From: Mycobacterium deserti
GTDB lineage: Bacteria > Actinomycetota > Actinomycetes > Mycobacteriales > Mycobacteriaceae
Assembly (NCBI RefSeq): GCF_025345615.1
Contig: NZ_JAODWD010000003.1
Span: 868,001-932,000, forward strand
DNA length: 64,000 bases
Direction of reading: 5' to 3'
In this document: one piece after another, positions 19,657-29,717 of the stretch
How the letters are laid out: each line of letters starts with the position of its first letter
How positions within the stretch are numbered: the stretch's first letter is position 1
Notes under the pieces: model-generated
What the model was told of the DNA's origin: nothing
The model's input: the letters and a program-made list of their open reading frames with translations, nothing else
Databases searched by the model: none
Made by a program: the position numbers and the translations under genes

Positions 19657-20321
19657 CCGTCCTCGTCGTCACAGGAACCGACACCGGCGTCGGAAAGACG
19701 GTGGCCACCGCCGCGTTGGCCTGTCATGCGCGGCTGGCGGGCATCGACGTCGCGGCGTGCAAACCGGTGCAAACGGGCAGCCCCCGGGATGACGACCTCG
19801 CCGACATCGGCCGGTTGTCGAAGGTGACCGGTCTTCACGGCGGTTGGCGCTACCCCGAGCCGTTGGCACCGGTGGCCGCCGCCCACCGCGCGGGCATGGC
19901 CTTGCCGTCGCGCGCTGAGCTGGTGGCATCGGTGCGGGCGGCGGAGGCGGCGCTCACGCTCGTCGAGGGGGCCGGTGGCCTTCTGGTCGAGCTCGGCGCC
20001 GACGGGTCGACGCTGCGCGACGTCGCGGCCGAGCTGGGCGCGAGCGTGCTCGTCGTTGTCGCCCCTGGTCTTGGCACGCTGAATCACACCGCACTAACGT
20101 TGGAAGCGCTTGCCTCGCAGAATATTCCGTGCGCCGGTTTGGTGATCGGCGCATGGCCGAGCGCGCCAGGACCGGCCGAGGAGGGCAACCGCGAGACGCT
20201 GGGGAGACTGGCTCCGCTGCGTGCGGTCCTGCCATGGGGCGCAGGCGCGTTCACCCCGGCCGAGTTCGAGTCGATGAGCGCGTCAGCGTTCGATCCGAAG
20301 TGGGTCAAGGGCCTGGTCTAG
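19653..20321 (+). CDS. bioD: Dethiobiotin synthetase
   Basis: 222-residue P-loop enzyme that closes the ureido ring from diaminopelargonate, CO2 and ATP. The Walker [10 protein letters not shown] is at residues 8-16; [10 protein letters not shown] and [12 protein letters not shown] are the substrate and metal motifs. The GTG start overlaps the bioF stop by 4 bases, showing translational coupling. The following RNA ligase-like gene starts 2 bases after the TAG. Confidence 0.95.
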   Translation: MTVLVVTGTDTGVGKTVATAALACHARLAGIDVAACKPVQTGSPRDDDLADIGRLSKVTGLHGGWRYPEPLAPVAAAHRAGMALPSRAELVASVRAAEAALTLVEGAGGLLVELGADGSTLRDVAAELGASVLVVVAPGLGTLNHTALTLEALASQNIPCAGLVIGAWPSAPGPAEEGNRETLGRLAPLRAVLPWGAGAFTPAEFESMSASAFDPKWVKGLV

Positions 20322-20323
20322 GG

Positions 20324-20845
20324 ATGGTGCACAGCATCGAGCTGCTCTTCGACCCGCACATCGAGGCGGCCGTGCGCCAGAGTTGGGACGACCTCACCGA
20401 AGCCGGGATCCGGAGCAAGGCCGCGCACACCTCGCCGAGTAACCGTCCGCACGTGACGCTGATCGTGGCCGAGGAAATGGACGACGCAGTCAACGTGGCG
20501 CTGCGACCGGTGTTGAAGCGGCTTCCCCTTGTCTGCACGGTCGGGGCCCCGATGCTCTTCGGCGGACGCGCCTTCATCCTGGTGCGGCTGCTCGTGCCCT
20601 CGGCCGACCTCATGGCGCTGCACGCCGACGTCCACGAATCGTGCCTGCCGCATATGCCGAAAGGGACTCTGCCGCACGCGAATCCGGGTCAGTGGACGCC
20701 TCATGTGACGTTGGCGCGACGCGTCTCGCCCGACCAGTTGCCAACCGCTCTCACCGTGAAGTCGGTGGCGCGTGACATCCAAGGCAGCGCAGTCGGGCTG
20801 CGGCACTGGGACGGAGACGCGAAGATCGAATATCCGATCAGCTGA
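20324..20845 (+). CDS. 2'-5' RNA ligase family (2H phosphoesterase) protein
   Basis: 173 residues with two HxT motifs, RPHVTL (His43-Thr45) and WTPHVTL (His127-Thr129), the paired active-site motifs of 2H phosphoesterases/RNA ligase-like proteins. The substrate is unknown; family members act on cyclic phosphates or 2'-5' linked RNA. It follows bioD by 2 bases, so it belongs to the bioF-bioD transcript, matching the position of Rv1571 in M. tuberculosis. A role in biotin metabolism is not implied by the motifs. The last 8 bases overlap the convergent YjbR-type gene. Confidence 0.82.
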   Translation: MVHSIELLFDPHIEAAVRQSWDDLTEAGIRSKAAHTSPSNRPHVTLIVAEEMDDAVNVALRPVLKRLPLVCTVGAPMLFGGRAFILVRLLVPSADLMALHADVHESCLPHMPKGTLPHANPGQWTPHVTLARRVSPDQLPTALTVKSVARDIQGSAVGLRHWDGDAKIEYPIS

Positions 20846-21173
20846 TCGTCGCGGCCACGCTTTTCGGCACGCACATCCGCCACGCGTCCATGATGAACTC
20901 GCGAAGTTCGTCCAACTCGATGGCGTCAAGCCGCACCACGACCCAGTTGTATCGCATCTCGGATTGCCGCGGCAGCATGAACTTCTCCGGCTCGGCGGCC
21001 ACCAGCGCGGCGCGTTCCTCCTTCGGGAAGGCGAAGCCCATCACGGTCTCGTCGCGTGAGAACGCGAGGTAGACGAGCCGTCCCGCCCGAAACCTGATCT
21101 CGTCGCGGACAACGGCCTCGTAGGACCGGGGCAACGACAGGGCGATGGGCCGCACGTCGTCGACGGTGATCAC
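20838..21173 (-). CDS. MmcQ/YjbR family DNA-binding-like protein
   Basis: 111 residues in the compact MmcQ/YjbR fold: VDDVRPIALSLPRSYEAV, RFRAGRLVYLAFSRDETVMGFAFPKEER and the C-terminal LDAIELDELREFIMDAWRMCVPK. Family members are small cytoplasmic proteins with a CyaY-like fold and suspected nucleic-acid binding; the role is unknown. The start is the GTG at 21173: on the minus strand TAACGT (21186-21181) ends 7 nt before it, giving a predicted leaderless transcript. Confidence 0.72.
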   Translation of the reverse strand: MITVDDVRPIALSLPRSYEAVVRDEIRFRAGRLVYLAFSRDETVMGFAFPKEERAALVAAEPEKFMLPRQSEMRYNWVVVRLDAIELDELREFIMDAWRMCVPKSVAATIS

Positions 21174-21180
21174 GGCGGCG

Positions 21181-21186
21181 ACGTTA
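21181..21186 (-). promoter_or_regulatory. -10 element of the MmcQ/YjbR-type gene
   Basis: TAACGT on the minus strand ends 7 nt before the GTG at 21173, predicting a leaderless transcript. It supports this start over longer readings. Confidence 0.45.
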
Positions 21187-21226
21187 CGCCCGAGGTCCGA
21201 CAGTGAACGCTGCCAAATGTGGCCGT

Positions 21227-21817
21227 CTAGTCGAACTCCCTCTGCAGAACGCGGATCTTGGCGCGGATGCCGTCGACGAGCAGCCCCAGCCCGAATGCGA
21301 ACCTCGCCGAGGGGTCGTCGGCGAGCACCGACTGCGCTTCGGGCAGTTGGGCGCCTGCAGCGTCCCATTGCAGACGCGACTGCTCGTCTGCGGTGAATCC
21401 GAGCACGTAGTAGAGGACGGTGCGTGCCGCCAGCTCAGCGTGTGCGGCGTCCACTCCCGCTTCGGCGGCCGCATTGGTCAGCCGGGCCAGGATCTGTGTC
21501 ATGGCCTGCGACTGCCCTGCCGCGAAGCTCGCCGATACCAGCTCCGCGCCGTCGGTGTGCGACAGCAGAGCGTCGCGCAGCTGCACACAGATGCCACCGA
21601 TGCGCTCGCGCCAGTCGCCTGCGACGTCGCCGGCAGATATCAGGATGCGGTCGGCGACGGCGCCCAGCAGCTGTTGCTTGTTGGCGAAGTGCCAGTACAG
21701 CGCGCCGGGGGAGACGGCCAGCTCGCGGGCCAGCCGGCGCATGGTCAGGTCGGCCATGCCGTAGGTGTCCAACAGTGCCGTCGCCGCGTCGACGACGTCG
21801 CGTTTGTGGAGCTGCAC
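21227..21817 (-). CDS. bioQ: TetR-family biotin regulon repressor BioQ
   Basis: 196-residue TetR regulator. The N-terminal HTH spans about residues 5-50 (DVVDAATALLDTYGMADLTM, LAVSPGALYWHFANKQQL), followed by a TetR_C-like helical ligand domain. It is divergent from bioB, and the TGAAC-N3-GTTCA box lies between them and again before bioF. This makes it the mycobacterial BioQ with good confidence. Its own GTG start is placed exactly 6 nt after a minus-strand TAGGGT (21829-21824), so the mRNA should be leaderless. The box covers the region just upstream of this promoter, which fits autoregulation. How biotin status reaches BioQ is not visible. Confidence 0.85.
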   Translation of the reverse strand: MQLHKRDVVDAATALLDTYGMADLTMRRLARELAVSPGALYWHFANKQQLLGAVADRILISAGDVAGDWRERIGGICVQLRDALLSHTDGAELVSASFAAGQSQAMTQILARLTNAAAEAGVDAAHAELAARTVLYYVLGFTADEQSRLQWDAAGAQLPEAQSVLADDPSARFAFGLGLLVDGIRAKIRVLQREFD

Positions 21818-21823
21818 GCCCGT

Positions 21824-21845
21824 ACCCTAACCTGAACACCGTTCA
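21824..21845. promoter_or_regulatory. Divergent bioQ/bioB promoters with BioQ operator
   Basis: The palindrome TGAACACCGTTCA (21833-21845) is the exact reverse complement of the bioF box. On the plus strand TAACCT (21828-21833) is the bioB -10, running into the box as at bioF. On the minus strand TAGGGT (21829-21824) is the bioQ -10, with the start codon at the predicted +1. One bound dimer could block both promoters. Confidence 0.8.
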
Positions 21846-21885
21846 AGTGTCGGCCCGGCCGACGTGTTCAGTACGTGAGGAGTAA

Positions 21886-22884
<999 letters not shown>

Positions 22885-22894
22885 AACCGTAGGT

Positions 22895-23086
22895 ATGGCG
22901 TTCAACGTCTACACCGGAGAGCCCGACGGCACCGCGATGCCAACGGCGGCGCGGCTGGGACTGGAGCCGCCGCGGTTCTGCGGTGACTGCGGCCGCCGGA
23001 TGATCGTGCAGGTGCGCCCCGACGGCTGGTCGGCCAAGTGCTCGCGCCACGGTGTCACGGACTCGAAGGATCTTGAGAAGCGATGA
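22895..23086 (+). CDS. bsaP: Biotin synthase auxiliary protein BsaP
   Basis: 63 residues, 10 nt after bioB. Cysteines 29 and 32 (FCGDCGRRM) and Cys49 with His52 (KCSRHG) form a likely Fe-S or zinc site. The position and motif match the Rv1590 protein reported to be required by mycobacterial BioB to convert dethiobiotin to biotin, carrying its own iron-sulfur cluster. Its last bases overlap the start of the DUF2567 gene (ATGA), so all three genes are probably one transcript. Confidence 0.88.
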   Translation: MAFNVYTGEPDGTAMPTAARLGLEPPRFCGDCGRRMIVQVRPDGWSAKCSRHGVTDSKDLEKR

Positions 23087-23733
23087 ATGACATTGTCGCG
23101 CCGCGGGTTTCACGTCGTCGCGCCGCGCTCGTCGTGGCAGCTGGACTGGCGAGTGCCGGCGTGCTGGTCGGGGCGCTGTGGGCGTGGGTTGCTCCGCCGG
23201 CGCACGGCGTGGTCGCGTTGACCGAGAGCGGCGACCGCATCCGCGCGTACCTTGGCAACGACGCCGACCACCTCTTCGTCGCGGCGTTCATGGTCGTGGG
23301 CATGACATGCGTGCTGGCTGTGGTCGGTGCGGTGCTGGTGTGGCAGTGGCGCGCGCATCGCGGGCCCGTGCTGGTAACTGCCCTGACCATCGGAGCCGCG
23401 GCCGCCGCGGGCGCGGCGGCGGGTGTGGGCGCGTTGATCGCGCACTGGCGTTACGGGTCGATCGACGTCGCCGCGGCCCCGGTGTCGCCCGAGCACCGCG
23501 TGCATTACGTGGTCGAGGCGCCGCCGGTCTTCTTCGGGCACTCGCCGCTTCTGATCGCGATGACGTTCCTGTTTCCCGCGGCGACCGCCGCACTGGTCTA
23601 CACCCTGATCGCGGTGTCGACCGCCCGCGACGACCTCGGGGCGTGGCCGCCACAGGAGCCGCCGGTGCCCGCCCCGCCGGTGCAGGCCTCACCGGCAGTG
23701 CCCGGCCTTCCTCACGCCGATGCGGCGGGCTGA
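23083..23733 (+). CDS. DUF2567-type membrane protein
   Basis: 216 residues with about four transmembrane helices (near 14-36, 62-85, 96-120 and 155-180) and a cytoplasmic-looking Pro/Ala-rich tail ([14 protein letters not shown]). It resembles the actinobacterial DUF2567 family (Rv1591). Function unknown. The ATGA overlap with bsaP ties it to the biotin transcript; a link to biotin precursor handling or uptake is only conjecture. Its 3' end overlaps the convergent VOC gene by 22 bases. Confidence 0.75.
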   Translation: MNDIVAPRVSRRRAALVVAAGLASAGVLVGALWAWVAPPAHGVVALTESGDRIRAYLGNDADHLFVAAFMVVGMTCVLAVVGAVLVWQWRAHRGPVLVTALTIGAAAAAGAAAGVGALIAHWRYGSIDVAAAPVSPEHRVHYVVEAPPVFFGHSPLLIAMTFLFPAATAALVYTLIAVSTARDDLGAWPPQEPPVPAPPVQASPAVPGLPHADAAG

Positions 23734-24125
23734 AACAGCTCGATCGGGTTTCCGTCGGGGTCCTCGACCTGTATCTGCTTGCCTCCGGGACCCACCTCGA
23801 GCGTGTTGCGGAACATCGCCCCGCGCTCCTGCAGCGTGGCGATTCGCAGCTCCAGGTCAGACACTTCGAGCACGAGGCGGTTCGAGCCACCTGGGACCTG
23901 CGCCCGGCCGTCGGGCAGCGGGCGTGAACCCGAGCTGCCGGGTCCGCTGAGCAACAGTCTCAGTGGGTCGTTGGCGACGATTGCGACGGGCCCCCGCTGC
24001 TGCACCAGACGAAAGCCCAGCAGGTCGGTATAGAACGTGACGGCCCGGTCGACGTCTGTGACCTGATACCGGACGGTCCCCGCCCGGAAATCACGACTGT
24101 CCGAGCGTCCTGACGGCTGACTCAT
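23712..24125 (-). CDS. VOC (glyoxalase/bleomycin-resistance) family protein
   Basis: 137 residues with the two beta-alpha-beta-beta-beta modules of the vicinal-oxygen-chelate fold: VRYQVTDVDRAVTFYTDLLGFRL and NRLVLEVSDLELRIATLQERG, ending [13 protein letters not shown] with the usual metal-binding Glu near the end. The substrate is unknown. The ATG at 24125 is preferred; a GTG at 24146 would add seven residues. The pair of opposed 3' ends with the DUF2567 gene overlaps by 22 bases. Confidence 0.8.
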   Translation of the reverse strand: MSQPSGRSDSRDFRAGTVRYQVTDVDRAVTFYTDLLGFRLVQQRGPVAIVANDPLRLLLSGPGSSGSRPLPDGRAQVPGGSNRLVLEVSDLELRIATLQERGAMFRNTLEVGPGGKQIQVEDPDGNPIELFQPAASA

Positions 24126-24173
24126 CCAACGAGCGTGCGCCACCACGGGGCGGCTGTATTGAAGAAATTTGAC

Positions 24174-24998
24174 CTATTCGGTGACCGCGACGTGGTCGTC
24201 CTTCGTCGCGAGAGCGCGGCGAAGGACATGCTCGACGGGCGTCAGCCCCGACAAGGTCCGAAACTCCCGGATCATGTGGGATTGATCGGAGTAGCCCGAC
24301 GCGACGGCGAGTTCGGCCCATGCAGGAACGTTGCCGGACTCGATGCGGGACAGGGCGCGCCGGAACCTGCGGATTCGCGAGAACACCTTCGGCGTCGTTC
24401 CCACGGTTGCGGTGAAGACGTCGATGAGCTGGCGATGGCAGAGGTCGGAGCGGGTCACCACATCGCGGATCGGGGGAGGCGAATCGTCTACCGACAGCGC
24501 GCGCACGGCGTCGACCACGGTGGCGCGCAGCTCATGGGCGGAGCGAAGCCGCGATACCAGTGCCGATTGCATGAGCGCAAGGCGTTCCTCGGCCGTGTCC
24601 GCTTCGCAGACCTGCGACCGCAACGTCTGTGCCCGTCTGCCCCACACGTGCTCGAGATCGACGTGTGAGTCCGCCAGTTCACTGAGCGCCATGGGCAGGA
24701 ACGCCTGCGCGCCGCCGGGTTTGAAGTGAACGCCGAGCATGGTGGTGTGCGCGCTCGGGTCGATGTCGAACGGGCGGGTGTACGGGCCGCAGATCACCGC
24801 ACCCGAGAACCGCCTGTCCTGTCCCGGTCGCCCGCTGTCACTGATTTTTATCTCGTCGTCACGCAGATTGATGACGAGTTCTGCCGCGCCACCGGGCAGT
24901 ACGCGTTCCCTGGAGTGGGTCGGCCCTTCGTCCATGCACCAGACGAACTCCACCGCGTCGCGCAGCGGCGGTGACGGTCGGTGGCGCCGGTAGCGCAT
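24174..24998 (-). CDS. AraC-family transcriptional regulator
   Basis: 274 residues. The N-terminal half (RYRRHRPSPPLRDAVEFVWC, RVLPGGAAELVINL, GVHFKPGGAQAFLPM) resembles the DUF6597 sensor domain common in mycobacterial AraC proteins. The C-terminal 100 residues carry the double HTH: LCHRQLIDVFTATVGTTPKVF, FRRALSRI, WAELAVASGYSDQSHMIREF and SGLTPVEHV. The ATG at 24998 is only 5 nt after the stop of the lipase gene, so the two are in one operon and the regulator may control the lipase or its substrate response. The effector is unknown. Confidence 0.85.
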   Translation of the reverse strand: MRYRRHRPSPPLRDAVEFVWCMDEGPTHSRERVLPGGAAELVINLRDDEIKISDSGRPGQDRRFSGAVICGPYTRPFDIDPSAHTTMLGVHFKPGGAQAFLPMALSELADSHVDLEHVWGRRAQTLRSQVCEADTAEERLALMQSALVSRLRSAHELRATVVDAVRALSVDDSPPPIRDVVTRSDLCHRQLIDVFTATVGTTPKVFSRIRRFRRALSRIESGNVPAWAELAVASGYSDQSHMIREFRTLSGLTPVEHVLRRALATKDDHVAVTE

Positions 24999-25003
24999 GC
25001 CGC

Positions 25004-26341
25004 TCACAGCGGTGTGCGCTCGACCTTTCGTCCGGTGACCACCTTCGCCGCGATCTTCACCAGGCGTGCCATGCCGACGTAGGTCATCGGGTTCAGCAGT
25101 GTGGGCCAGGTGGTGCGCACCAGATGCTCGTCGAGCGGCCTGCCCTCGAACCGGTCCCTGAGCCAGCGCAACGCCATCGGTGAGGACATCGGATGCAGCA
25201 GCATGTGCTCGCTGAACCTGTCGCGGTGGTACGTCACCGAGGCGCCGCCGGACCGGTAGACCTCGCTCAACTCGTCGATGTCGTCCACCGAGACGATCCG
25301 ATCGTGTACCGCCTGCACGATCAGCAACGGAGGCGTCGGGACGGTCGTGCCGAGCTTGATGCTGTCGAAGACGTGCTGCACCTCGGGAGTTTGCAGGATC
25401 TGCTCGAGAGGGGCGTCGATCATCTTGCCCATGTCCATGCCGATCAACCGCAGGACGGCGTGCGCGGTGGTCATCTTCTGCACACGCAGCAGCATCGCCT
25501 TGCCGGTGTCGGTGGCGTGTTCCTGGATGACGCGGTCCAGGTCGGGGTAGACGTGCGACAACGCGGCCACCACCATCGCGGGCAGCCCGGAGTAGAAGCT
25601 GCCGTTGAGGCGACGGAATGCGTGGCCCAGGTCGGCGACCGGCGAACCCAGCACTGCGCCGACGACGTTGAGGTCCGGCGCGTAGTCGGCGTGCACCTCC
25701 GCGGCCCATGCGCTGGCGAGGCCACCGCCCGAGTAGCCCCAGAGTCCGACGGGCGCGTCGGGCGACAGGTTGAGCCGCTGGTACGTCAGCGCCGCGCGGA
25801 CACCGTCGAGGATGTGATAGCCGGGTTCATAGGGGGCGCCCCAGGTGCCGTCGGGACCCTCGTGGTCGGGCACCGAGACCGCCCAGCCTTCGGCCAGCGC
25901 CGCGGCGACGAGCAGGAACTCCAGCTGGGCGAGGGCACCGATCGCCTTGGCGCCCCGGCGCAGCGCGTACGAAGGAAAACAGCGCCCGGCGACCGCGTCG
26001 ATGGCGCACTGGTAGGACACGATCGGGGTGGGCCGGTCCGGGGAGCGTTCGGCGGGCGCGACGACGGTGGTCACCGTGGTGTGCGGGCGTCCGTGCATGT
26101 CCGTGGTCCGGTACAGCAGCTGGGTGGCCGTGAGCTTCTGCGGAACGAGGCCGACGAATGCCAGCTCGACGTCGCGGCTACGGAGCACCGTTCCAGGCTC
26201 GGCGTGTTGAAAACCCGCAGGTGGGACGTAGAAAGGGTCATCGGCGGGCAGTCGTGGGCGGTTACCCCGCCGCAGTTCCTCGTGCGGTGCGCATCCGATC
26301 CACTCGGCACCAGATGCGGGAGCCACGCTGCCCATGTCCAT
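25004..26341 (-). CDS. Secretory-lipase-like alpha/beta hydrolase
   Basis: 445 residues, matching the LIP lipase family (Rv1592c type). The nucleophile Ser204 lies in [11 protein letters not shown]. An Asp in [13 protein letters not shown] and His in SEHMLLHP complete the triad. The long helical cap between them and the region before it ([19 protein letters not shown]) are typical of these lipases. No clear signal peptide is visible, so location is uncertain. The substrate is probably a lipid ester. A GACAAT element (minus strand, 26353-26348) ends 6 nt before the ATG, predicting a leaderless mRNA. Followed by the AraC gene. Confidence 0.82.
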   Translation of the reverse strand: MDMGSVAPASGAEWIGCAPHEELRRGNRPRLPADDPFYVPPAGFQHAEPGTVLRSRDVELAFVGLVPQKLTATQLLYRTTDMHGRPHTTVTTVVAPAERSPDRPTPIVSYQCAIDAVAGRCFPSYALRRGAKAIGALAQLEFLLVAAALAEGWAVSVPDHEGPDGTWGAPYEPGYHILDGVRAALTYQRLNLSPDAPVGLWGYSGGGLASAWAAEVHADYAPDLNVVGAVLGSPVADLGHAFRRLNGSFYSGLPAMVVAALSHVYPDLDRVIQEHATDTGKAMLLRVQKMTTAHAVLRLIGMDMGKMIDAPLEQILQTPEVQHVFDSIKLGTTVPTPPLLIVQAVHDRIVSVDDIDELSEVYRSGGASVTYHRDRFSEHMLLHPMSSPMALRWLRDRFEGRPLDEHLVRTTWPTLLNPMTYVGMARLVKIAAKVVTGRKVERTPL

Positions 26342-26347
26342 CCGGCC

Positions 26348-26353
26348 ATTGTC
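26348..26353 (-). promoter_or_regulatory. -10 element of the lipase-AraC operon
   Basis: GACAAT on the minus strand, 6 nt before the lipase ATG at 26341. It is the same hexamer as in the hisD and trpE promoters. Confidence 0.4.
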
Positions 26354-26383
26354 GCTTAAGAGAGCGTTAAGATTCCAGTCGAC

Positions 26384-27076
26384 TCACCCGGGCGGGCGCA
26401 ATGCGGCGAATTCGTCGGTCACCCGGTAGCGGGATTCGATGAACTTGTAGAGCGCGGCGGGCCGGCCGCCGGTGCGGCCCGAACGGGCGGTGGTGCCCGT
26501 GCGCACGATGACATTGCGGCGCTCGAGTACGCGCTGCAGATTGGTCGCGTCCACCTGGTAGCCCAGTGCGGCGCTATAGATGTCGCGCAGCGTCGATAAT
26601 GCGAATTCGGTTGGCGCCAAGGCGAACCCGATATTCGTGTACGACATCTTGGCGACAAGACGGGTGCGGGCGTGCTCGACCATGGTGCCATGGTCGAACG
26701 CCATCGGGGGCAGCTCGCTGACTGGGTGCCAGCGGGTGTCCGGCGGCAGTTCCGGGGTCGCGGGGGAGGGCACCAGACCGAGGAACGTCGAGGCGATGGT
26801 CCGCACCGCGGGCACTCGCAGCGGATCGGAGAACACGGCCAACTGCTCGAGGTGCGCGACTTCACGCAGGTCGACCTTCTCGGCGAGTTGGCGGCGCACC
26901 GAGCTGGTCAGGTCCTCGTCCGCGCCGAGCTGACCGCCCGGCAGCGACCACCGGTCGCGCTGCGGATCGCGGGCTCGTTGCCATAACAGCACGTGAAGTG
27001 CGGGTTTACGGGAGTCGACACCGCGCACCTGGAACACGGCCGCCAGCACTTCGTGCGCGGTGTTAGTATGAGGCAT
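26384..27076 (-). CDS. nrtR: NrtR-type Nudix-related transcriptional regulator of NAD synthesis
   Basis: 230 residues. The N-terminal Nudix domain has RWSLPGGQLGADEDL, but its catalytic box is degraded: the REUxEE core reads R62-Q63-L64-A65-E66-K67, so two of the three metal-binding glutamates are gone. The C-terminal winged-helix region (RDIYSAALGYQVDATNLQRVL, TARSGRTGGRPAALYKF) is the DNA-binding part typical of NrtR. It is divergent from nadABC, and a TTTTCGA-N7-TCGAAAA palindrome separates the start codons. NrtR senses ADP-ribose or NAD status and represses NAD synthesis genes. The minus-strand TACAAT ends 7 nt before its ATG, so its mRNA should be leaderless and the site covers its promoter. 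Confidence 0.82.
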   Translation of the reverse strand: MPHTNTAHEVLAAVFQVRGVDSRKPALHVLLWQRARDPQRDRWSLPGGQLGADEDLTSSVRRQLAEKVDLREVAHLEQLAVFSDPLRVPAVRTIASTFLGLVPSPATPELPPDTRWHPVSELPPMAFDHGTMVEHARTRLVAKMSYTNIGFALAPTEFALSTLRDIYSAALGYQVDATNLQRVLERRNVIVRTGTTARSGRTGGRPAALYKFIESRYRVTDEFAALRPPG

Positions 27077-27098
27077 GTTTTCGATTGTAAGTCGAAAA
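27064..27098. promoter_or_regulatory. Divergent nrtR/nadA promoters with NrtR operator
   Basis: The inverted repeat TTTTCGA (27078-27084) / TCGAAAA (27092-27098) with a 7-base spacer starts 1 base before the nrtR start codon. The nrtR -10 (TACAAT, minus strand, 27089-27084) lies inside it. A plus-strand TAGTAT (27064-27069) is a candidate nadA -10, so the repeat would lie just after the nadA transcript start. Identification as the NrtR site is by position and symmetry. Confidence 0.7.
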
Positions 27099-27123
27099 CC
27101 CCGACGGGACGAAGGAGTCGGCC

Positions 27124-28167
27124 ATGACGGTTCTTGACCGTATGCCTGCGGACGACTTGAGCAGCCGGATCATCGATGGTCCGGGCGGCTACAGCGGTGT
27201 CGACGGCGACCAGGAATGGGCCGCCGAGATACGCCGGCTGGCAGACCTGCGTGGCGCGACGCTGCTGGCGCACAACTACCAGCTGCCTGCGATCCAGGAC
27301 GTCGCCGACCACGTCGGTGACTCGCTGGCGCTGTCGCGGCTCGCCGCCGAGGCGTCCGAGGACACGATCGTGTTCTGCGGGGTGCACTTCATGGCCGAGA
27401 CCGCGAAGATCCTGTCGCCGGACAAGACGGTGCTCATCCCGGACCAGCGGGCCGGGTGCTCGCTCGCCGACTCGATCACCGCCGACGAGCTTCGCGCCTG
27501 GAAGGCCGAGCATCCTGGAGCGGTCGTCGTCTCCTATGTCAACACCACCGCCGCGGTGAAGGCCGAGACCGACATCTGCTGCACATCGTCGAACGCGGTC
27601 GAGGTGGTCGCCTCGATCCCGGCCGACCGCGAGGTGTTGTTCTGCCCCGACCAGTTCCTCGGCGCGCACGTCCGGCGCGTCACCGGGCGCACGAATCTGC
27701 ACGTGTGGGCTGGCGAGTGCCACGTCCACGCCGGCATCAACGGCGAAGAGCTGGCCGACCAGGCGCGCGCACATCCGGACGCCGAGCTGTACGTGCACCC
27801 CGAATGCGGTTGCGCCACTTCTGCGTTGTACCTCGCCGGCGAGGGTGCGTTCCCGGCGGACCGGGTAAAGATCCTGTCCACCGGCGGCATGCTGGATGAG
27901 GCCCGCGACACCCGGGCGCGTCAGGTGCTGGTCGCCACCGAGGTCGGCATGTTGCACCAGTTGCGTCGTGCTGCACCGGAAGTCGACTTCCGCGCTGTCA
28001 ACGACCGCGCTTCGTGCCGGTACATGAAGATGATCACCCCCGCCGCCCTGCTGCGCTGCCTGGTGGAGGGCAAGGACGAGGTCGACGTCGACCCCGATAC
28101 CGCCCGATTGGCGCGTGCCAGCGTGCAGCGGATGATCGAGATCGGCCAGCCCGGCGGCGGCGAATGA
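27124..28167 (+). CDS. nadA: Quinolinate synthase A
   Basis: 347-residue [4Fe-4S] enzyme that condenses iminoaspartate with dihydroxyacetone phosphate to quinolinate (NAD de novo step 2). It opens [27 protein letters not shown], and [15 protein letters not shown] carries the first cluster cysteine (Cys85). Further cluster cysteines are in [12 protein letters not shown] and [19 protein letters not shown] ribosome site precedes the ATG. First gene of nadA-nadB-nadC with 4-base overlap into nadB; control by NrtR is expected. Confidence 0.95.
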   Translation: MTVLDRMPADDLSSRIIDGPGGYSGVDGDQEWAAEIRRLADLRGATLLAHNYQLPAIQDVADHVGDSLALSRLAAEASEDTIVFCGVHFMAETAKILSPDKTVLIPDQRAGCSLADSITADELRAWKAEHPGAVVVSYVNTTAAVKAETDICCTSSNAVEVVASIPADREVLFCPDQFLGAHVRRVTGRTNLHVWAGECHVHAGINGEELADQARAHPDAELYVHPECGCATSALYLAGEGAFPADRVKILSTGGMLDEARDTRARQVLVATEVGMLHQLRRAAPEVDFRAVNDRASCRYMKMITPAALLRCLVEGKDEVDVDPDTARLARASVQRMIEIGQPGGGE

Positions 28168-29717
28168 CGCGCGCGGCCTGCGGCGGGGCCGGCTTCTGGC
28201 AGCAACGGGCCGACGTCGTGGTCATCGGCACCGGCGTTGCCGGACTGGTCGCCGCACTGGCGGCGCACCGGCGCGGGCGGAAAGTGGTGGTGCTGAGCAA
28301 AGCCGGTGAGACGGCTACGTTCTACGCCCAGGGCGGCATCGCGGTGGTTTTACCGGACGCCCTATGCGAAGACGGAGACTCGGTGGAGGCACATGTGGCC
28401 GACACCCTCGCCGCGGGTGCCGGGTTGTGCGACGAGGAGGCCGTGCGCTCGATCGTGGCCGACGGCTACCGCGCCGTCGCCGAACTGGTCGACGACGGTG
28501 CGCGCTTCGACGAATCCGGCCCTGGCCGTTGGTCGTTGACCCGCGAGGGCGGACACTCGCGGCGGCGCATCATCCATGCAGGCGGCGATGCCACCGGAGC
28601 CGAGGTGCAGCGAGCGCTCGACCACGCGGCGGCCCGGCTGGACATCCGGCGCAACCATGTCGCCCTGGAGTTGTTGCATGACGGCGGCGCCGTCACCGGT
28701 GTGCTGGTGCTCAACGACGACGGTGTGGGGATCGTGCACGCGCCGTCGGTGATCCTGGCCACCGGTGGACTCGGCCACCTCTACGCCGCGACGACCAATC
28801 CCGAAGGATCGACGGGTGACGGTGTTGCGCTGGCGATGTGGGCCGGCGTGCCGATCGTCGACCTCGAATTCATCCAGTTCCACCCGACCATGCTCTACGA
28901 CGGGCCGGGTGGTGGGCGGCGACCGCTCATCACCGAAGCCGTCCGAGGCGAGGGAGCGATCCTCGTCGATTCTCGGGGCATGTCGGTGACCGAAGGGGTG
29001 CACCCGATGGGCGACCTGGCGCCGCGCGACGTGGTTGCCGCGGCGATCGACGCCAGAATGGCGGCGACCGGCGATCCCTGCGTGTATCTGGACGCCCGGG
29101 GTATCGCCGGCTTCGCACAGCGCTTTCCGACCGTCACCGCGGCATGCCTGGCCGCGGGCGTCGACCCGTCGCGCCAGCCCATCCCGGTGCTGCCGGGCGC
29201 GCACTACAGCTGCGGGGGAGTACTGACCGACGTGCACGGGCGCACACCGCTCGCTGGCCTGTTCGCGGCAGGAGAGGTGGCGCGCACGGGTATGCACGGC
29301 GCGAATCGGCTTGCCTCCAACAGCCTGCTGGAAGGTCTGGTCGTCGGTAGCCGGGCCGGAAAAGCCGCCGCCGCACACGCTTTCGGCGCCGATCCGGTGA
29401 CCGCCCGACCGTCCGAGGCTGCGGTGCGCCGTGCGCTTCCGCGTCCGCAGTTGCAGCTCGCGATGTCGCGTGATGCGTCGGTCGTTCGCGACGGCGGCGG
29501 GCTGAGGCGACTGCACACCGAACTCGACGCCGCCACGCCGCGCAGGTTGACCTCGCGCGCAGATTTCGAAGACGCGGCGCTGACGGCCGCGGCGGGCGCT
29601 GTCGCGGCGGCGGCCCTGGCGCGCACCGAGTCGCGCGGCTGCCACCACCGCTCCGACTATCCCGACACCGATCCCGCGCTGGGCCGCGATCTCGTGCCCG
29701 CGGCGGCGTGCTGCTGA
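28164..29717 (+). CDS. nadB: L-aspartate oxidase
   Basis: 517-residue flavoenzyme that oxidises aspartate to iminoaspartate, the substrate of NadA. The FAD dinucleotide motif [16 protein letters not shown] lies near the N-terminus, [11 protein letters not shown] is the succinate dehydrogenase-like substrate loop, and [35 protein letters not shown] and [11 protein letters not shown] are typical of NadB. The ATG at 28164 overlaps the nadA stop (ATGA), and its TGA overlaps the nadC start by one base. Confidence 0.94.
   Translation: MTRAACGGAGFWQQRADVVVIGTGVAGLVAALAAHRRGRKVVVLSKAGETATFYAQGGIAVVLPDALCEDGDSVEAHVADTLAAGAGLCDEEAVRSIVADGYRAVAELVDDGARFDESGPGRWSLTREGGHSRRRIIHAGGDATGAEVQRALDHAAARLDIRRNHVALELLHDGGAVTGVLVLNDDGVGIVHAPSVILATGGLGHLYAATTNPEGSTGDGVALAMWAGVPIVDLEFIQFHPTMLYDGPGGGRRPLITEAVRGEGAILVDSRGMSVTEGVHPMGDLAPRDVVAAAIDARMAATGDPCVYLDARGIAGFAQRFPTVTAACLAAGVDPSRQPIPVLPGAHYSCGGVLTDVHGRTPLAGLFAAGEVARTGMHGANRLASNSLLEGLVVGSRAGKAAAAHAFGADPVTARPSEAAVRRALPRPQLQLAMSRDASVVRDGGGLRRLHTELDAATPRRLTSRADFEDAALTAAAGAVAAAALARTESRGCHHRSDYPDTDPALGRDLVPAAACC

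Noticed and set aside
24999..25709. Extended N-terminus for the AraC protein running into the lipase gene
   Set aside because: The extra residues are an out-of-frame reading of the lipase; the ATG at 24998, 5 nt after the lipase stop, gives a normal AraC protein.
25193..26359. 388-codon plus-strand frame opposite the lipase
   Set aside because: Shadow of the lipase gene: Val/Arg/His/Gly-rich antisense composition, no motifs.
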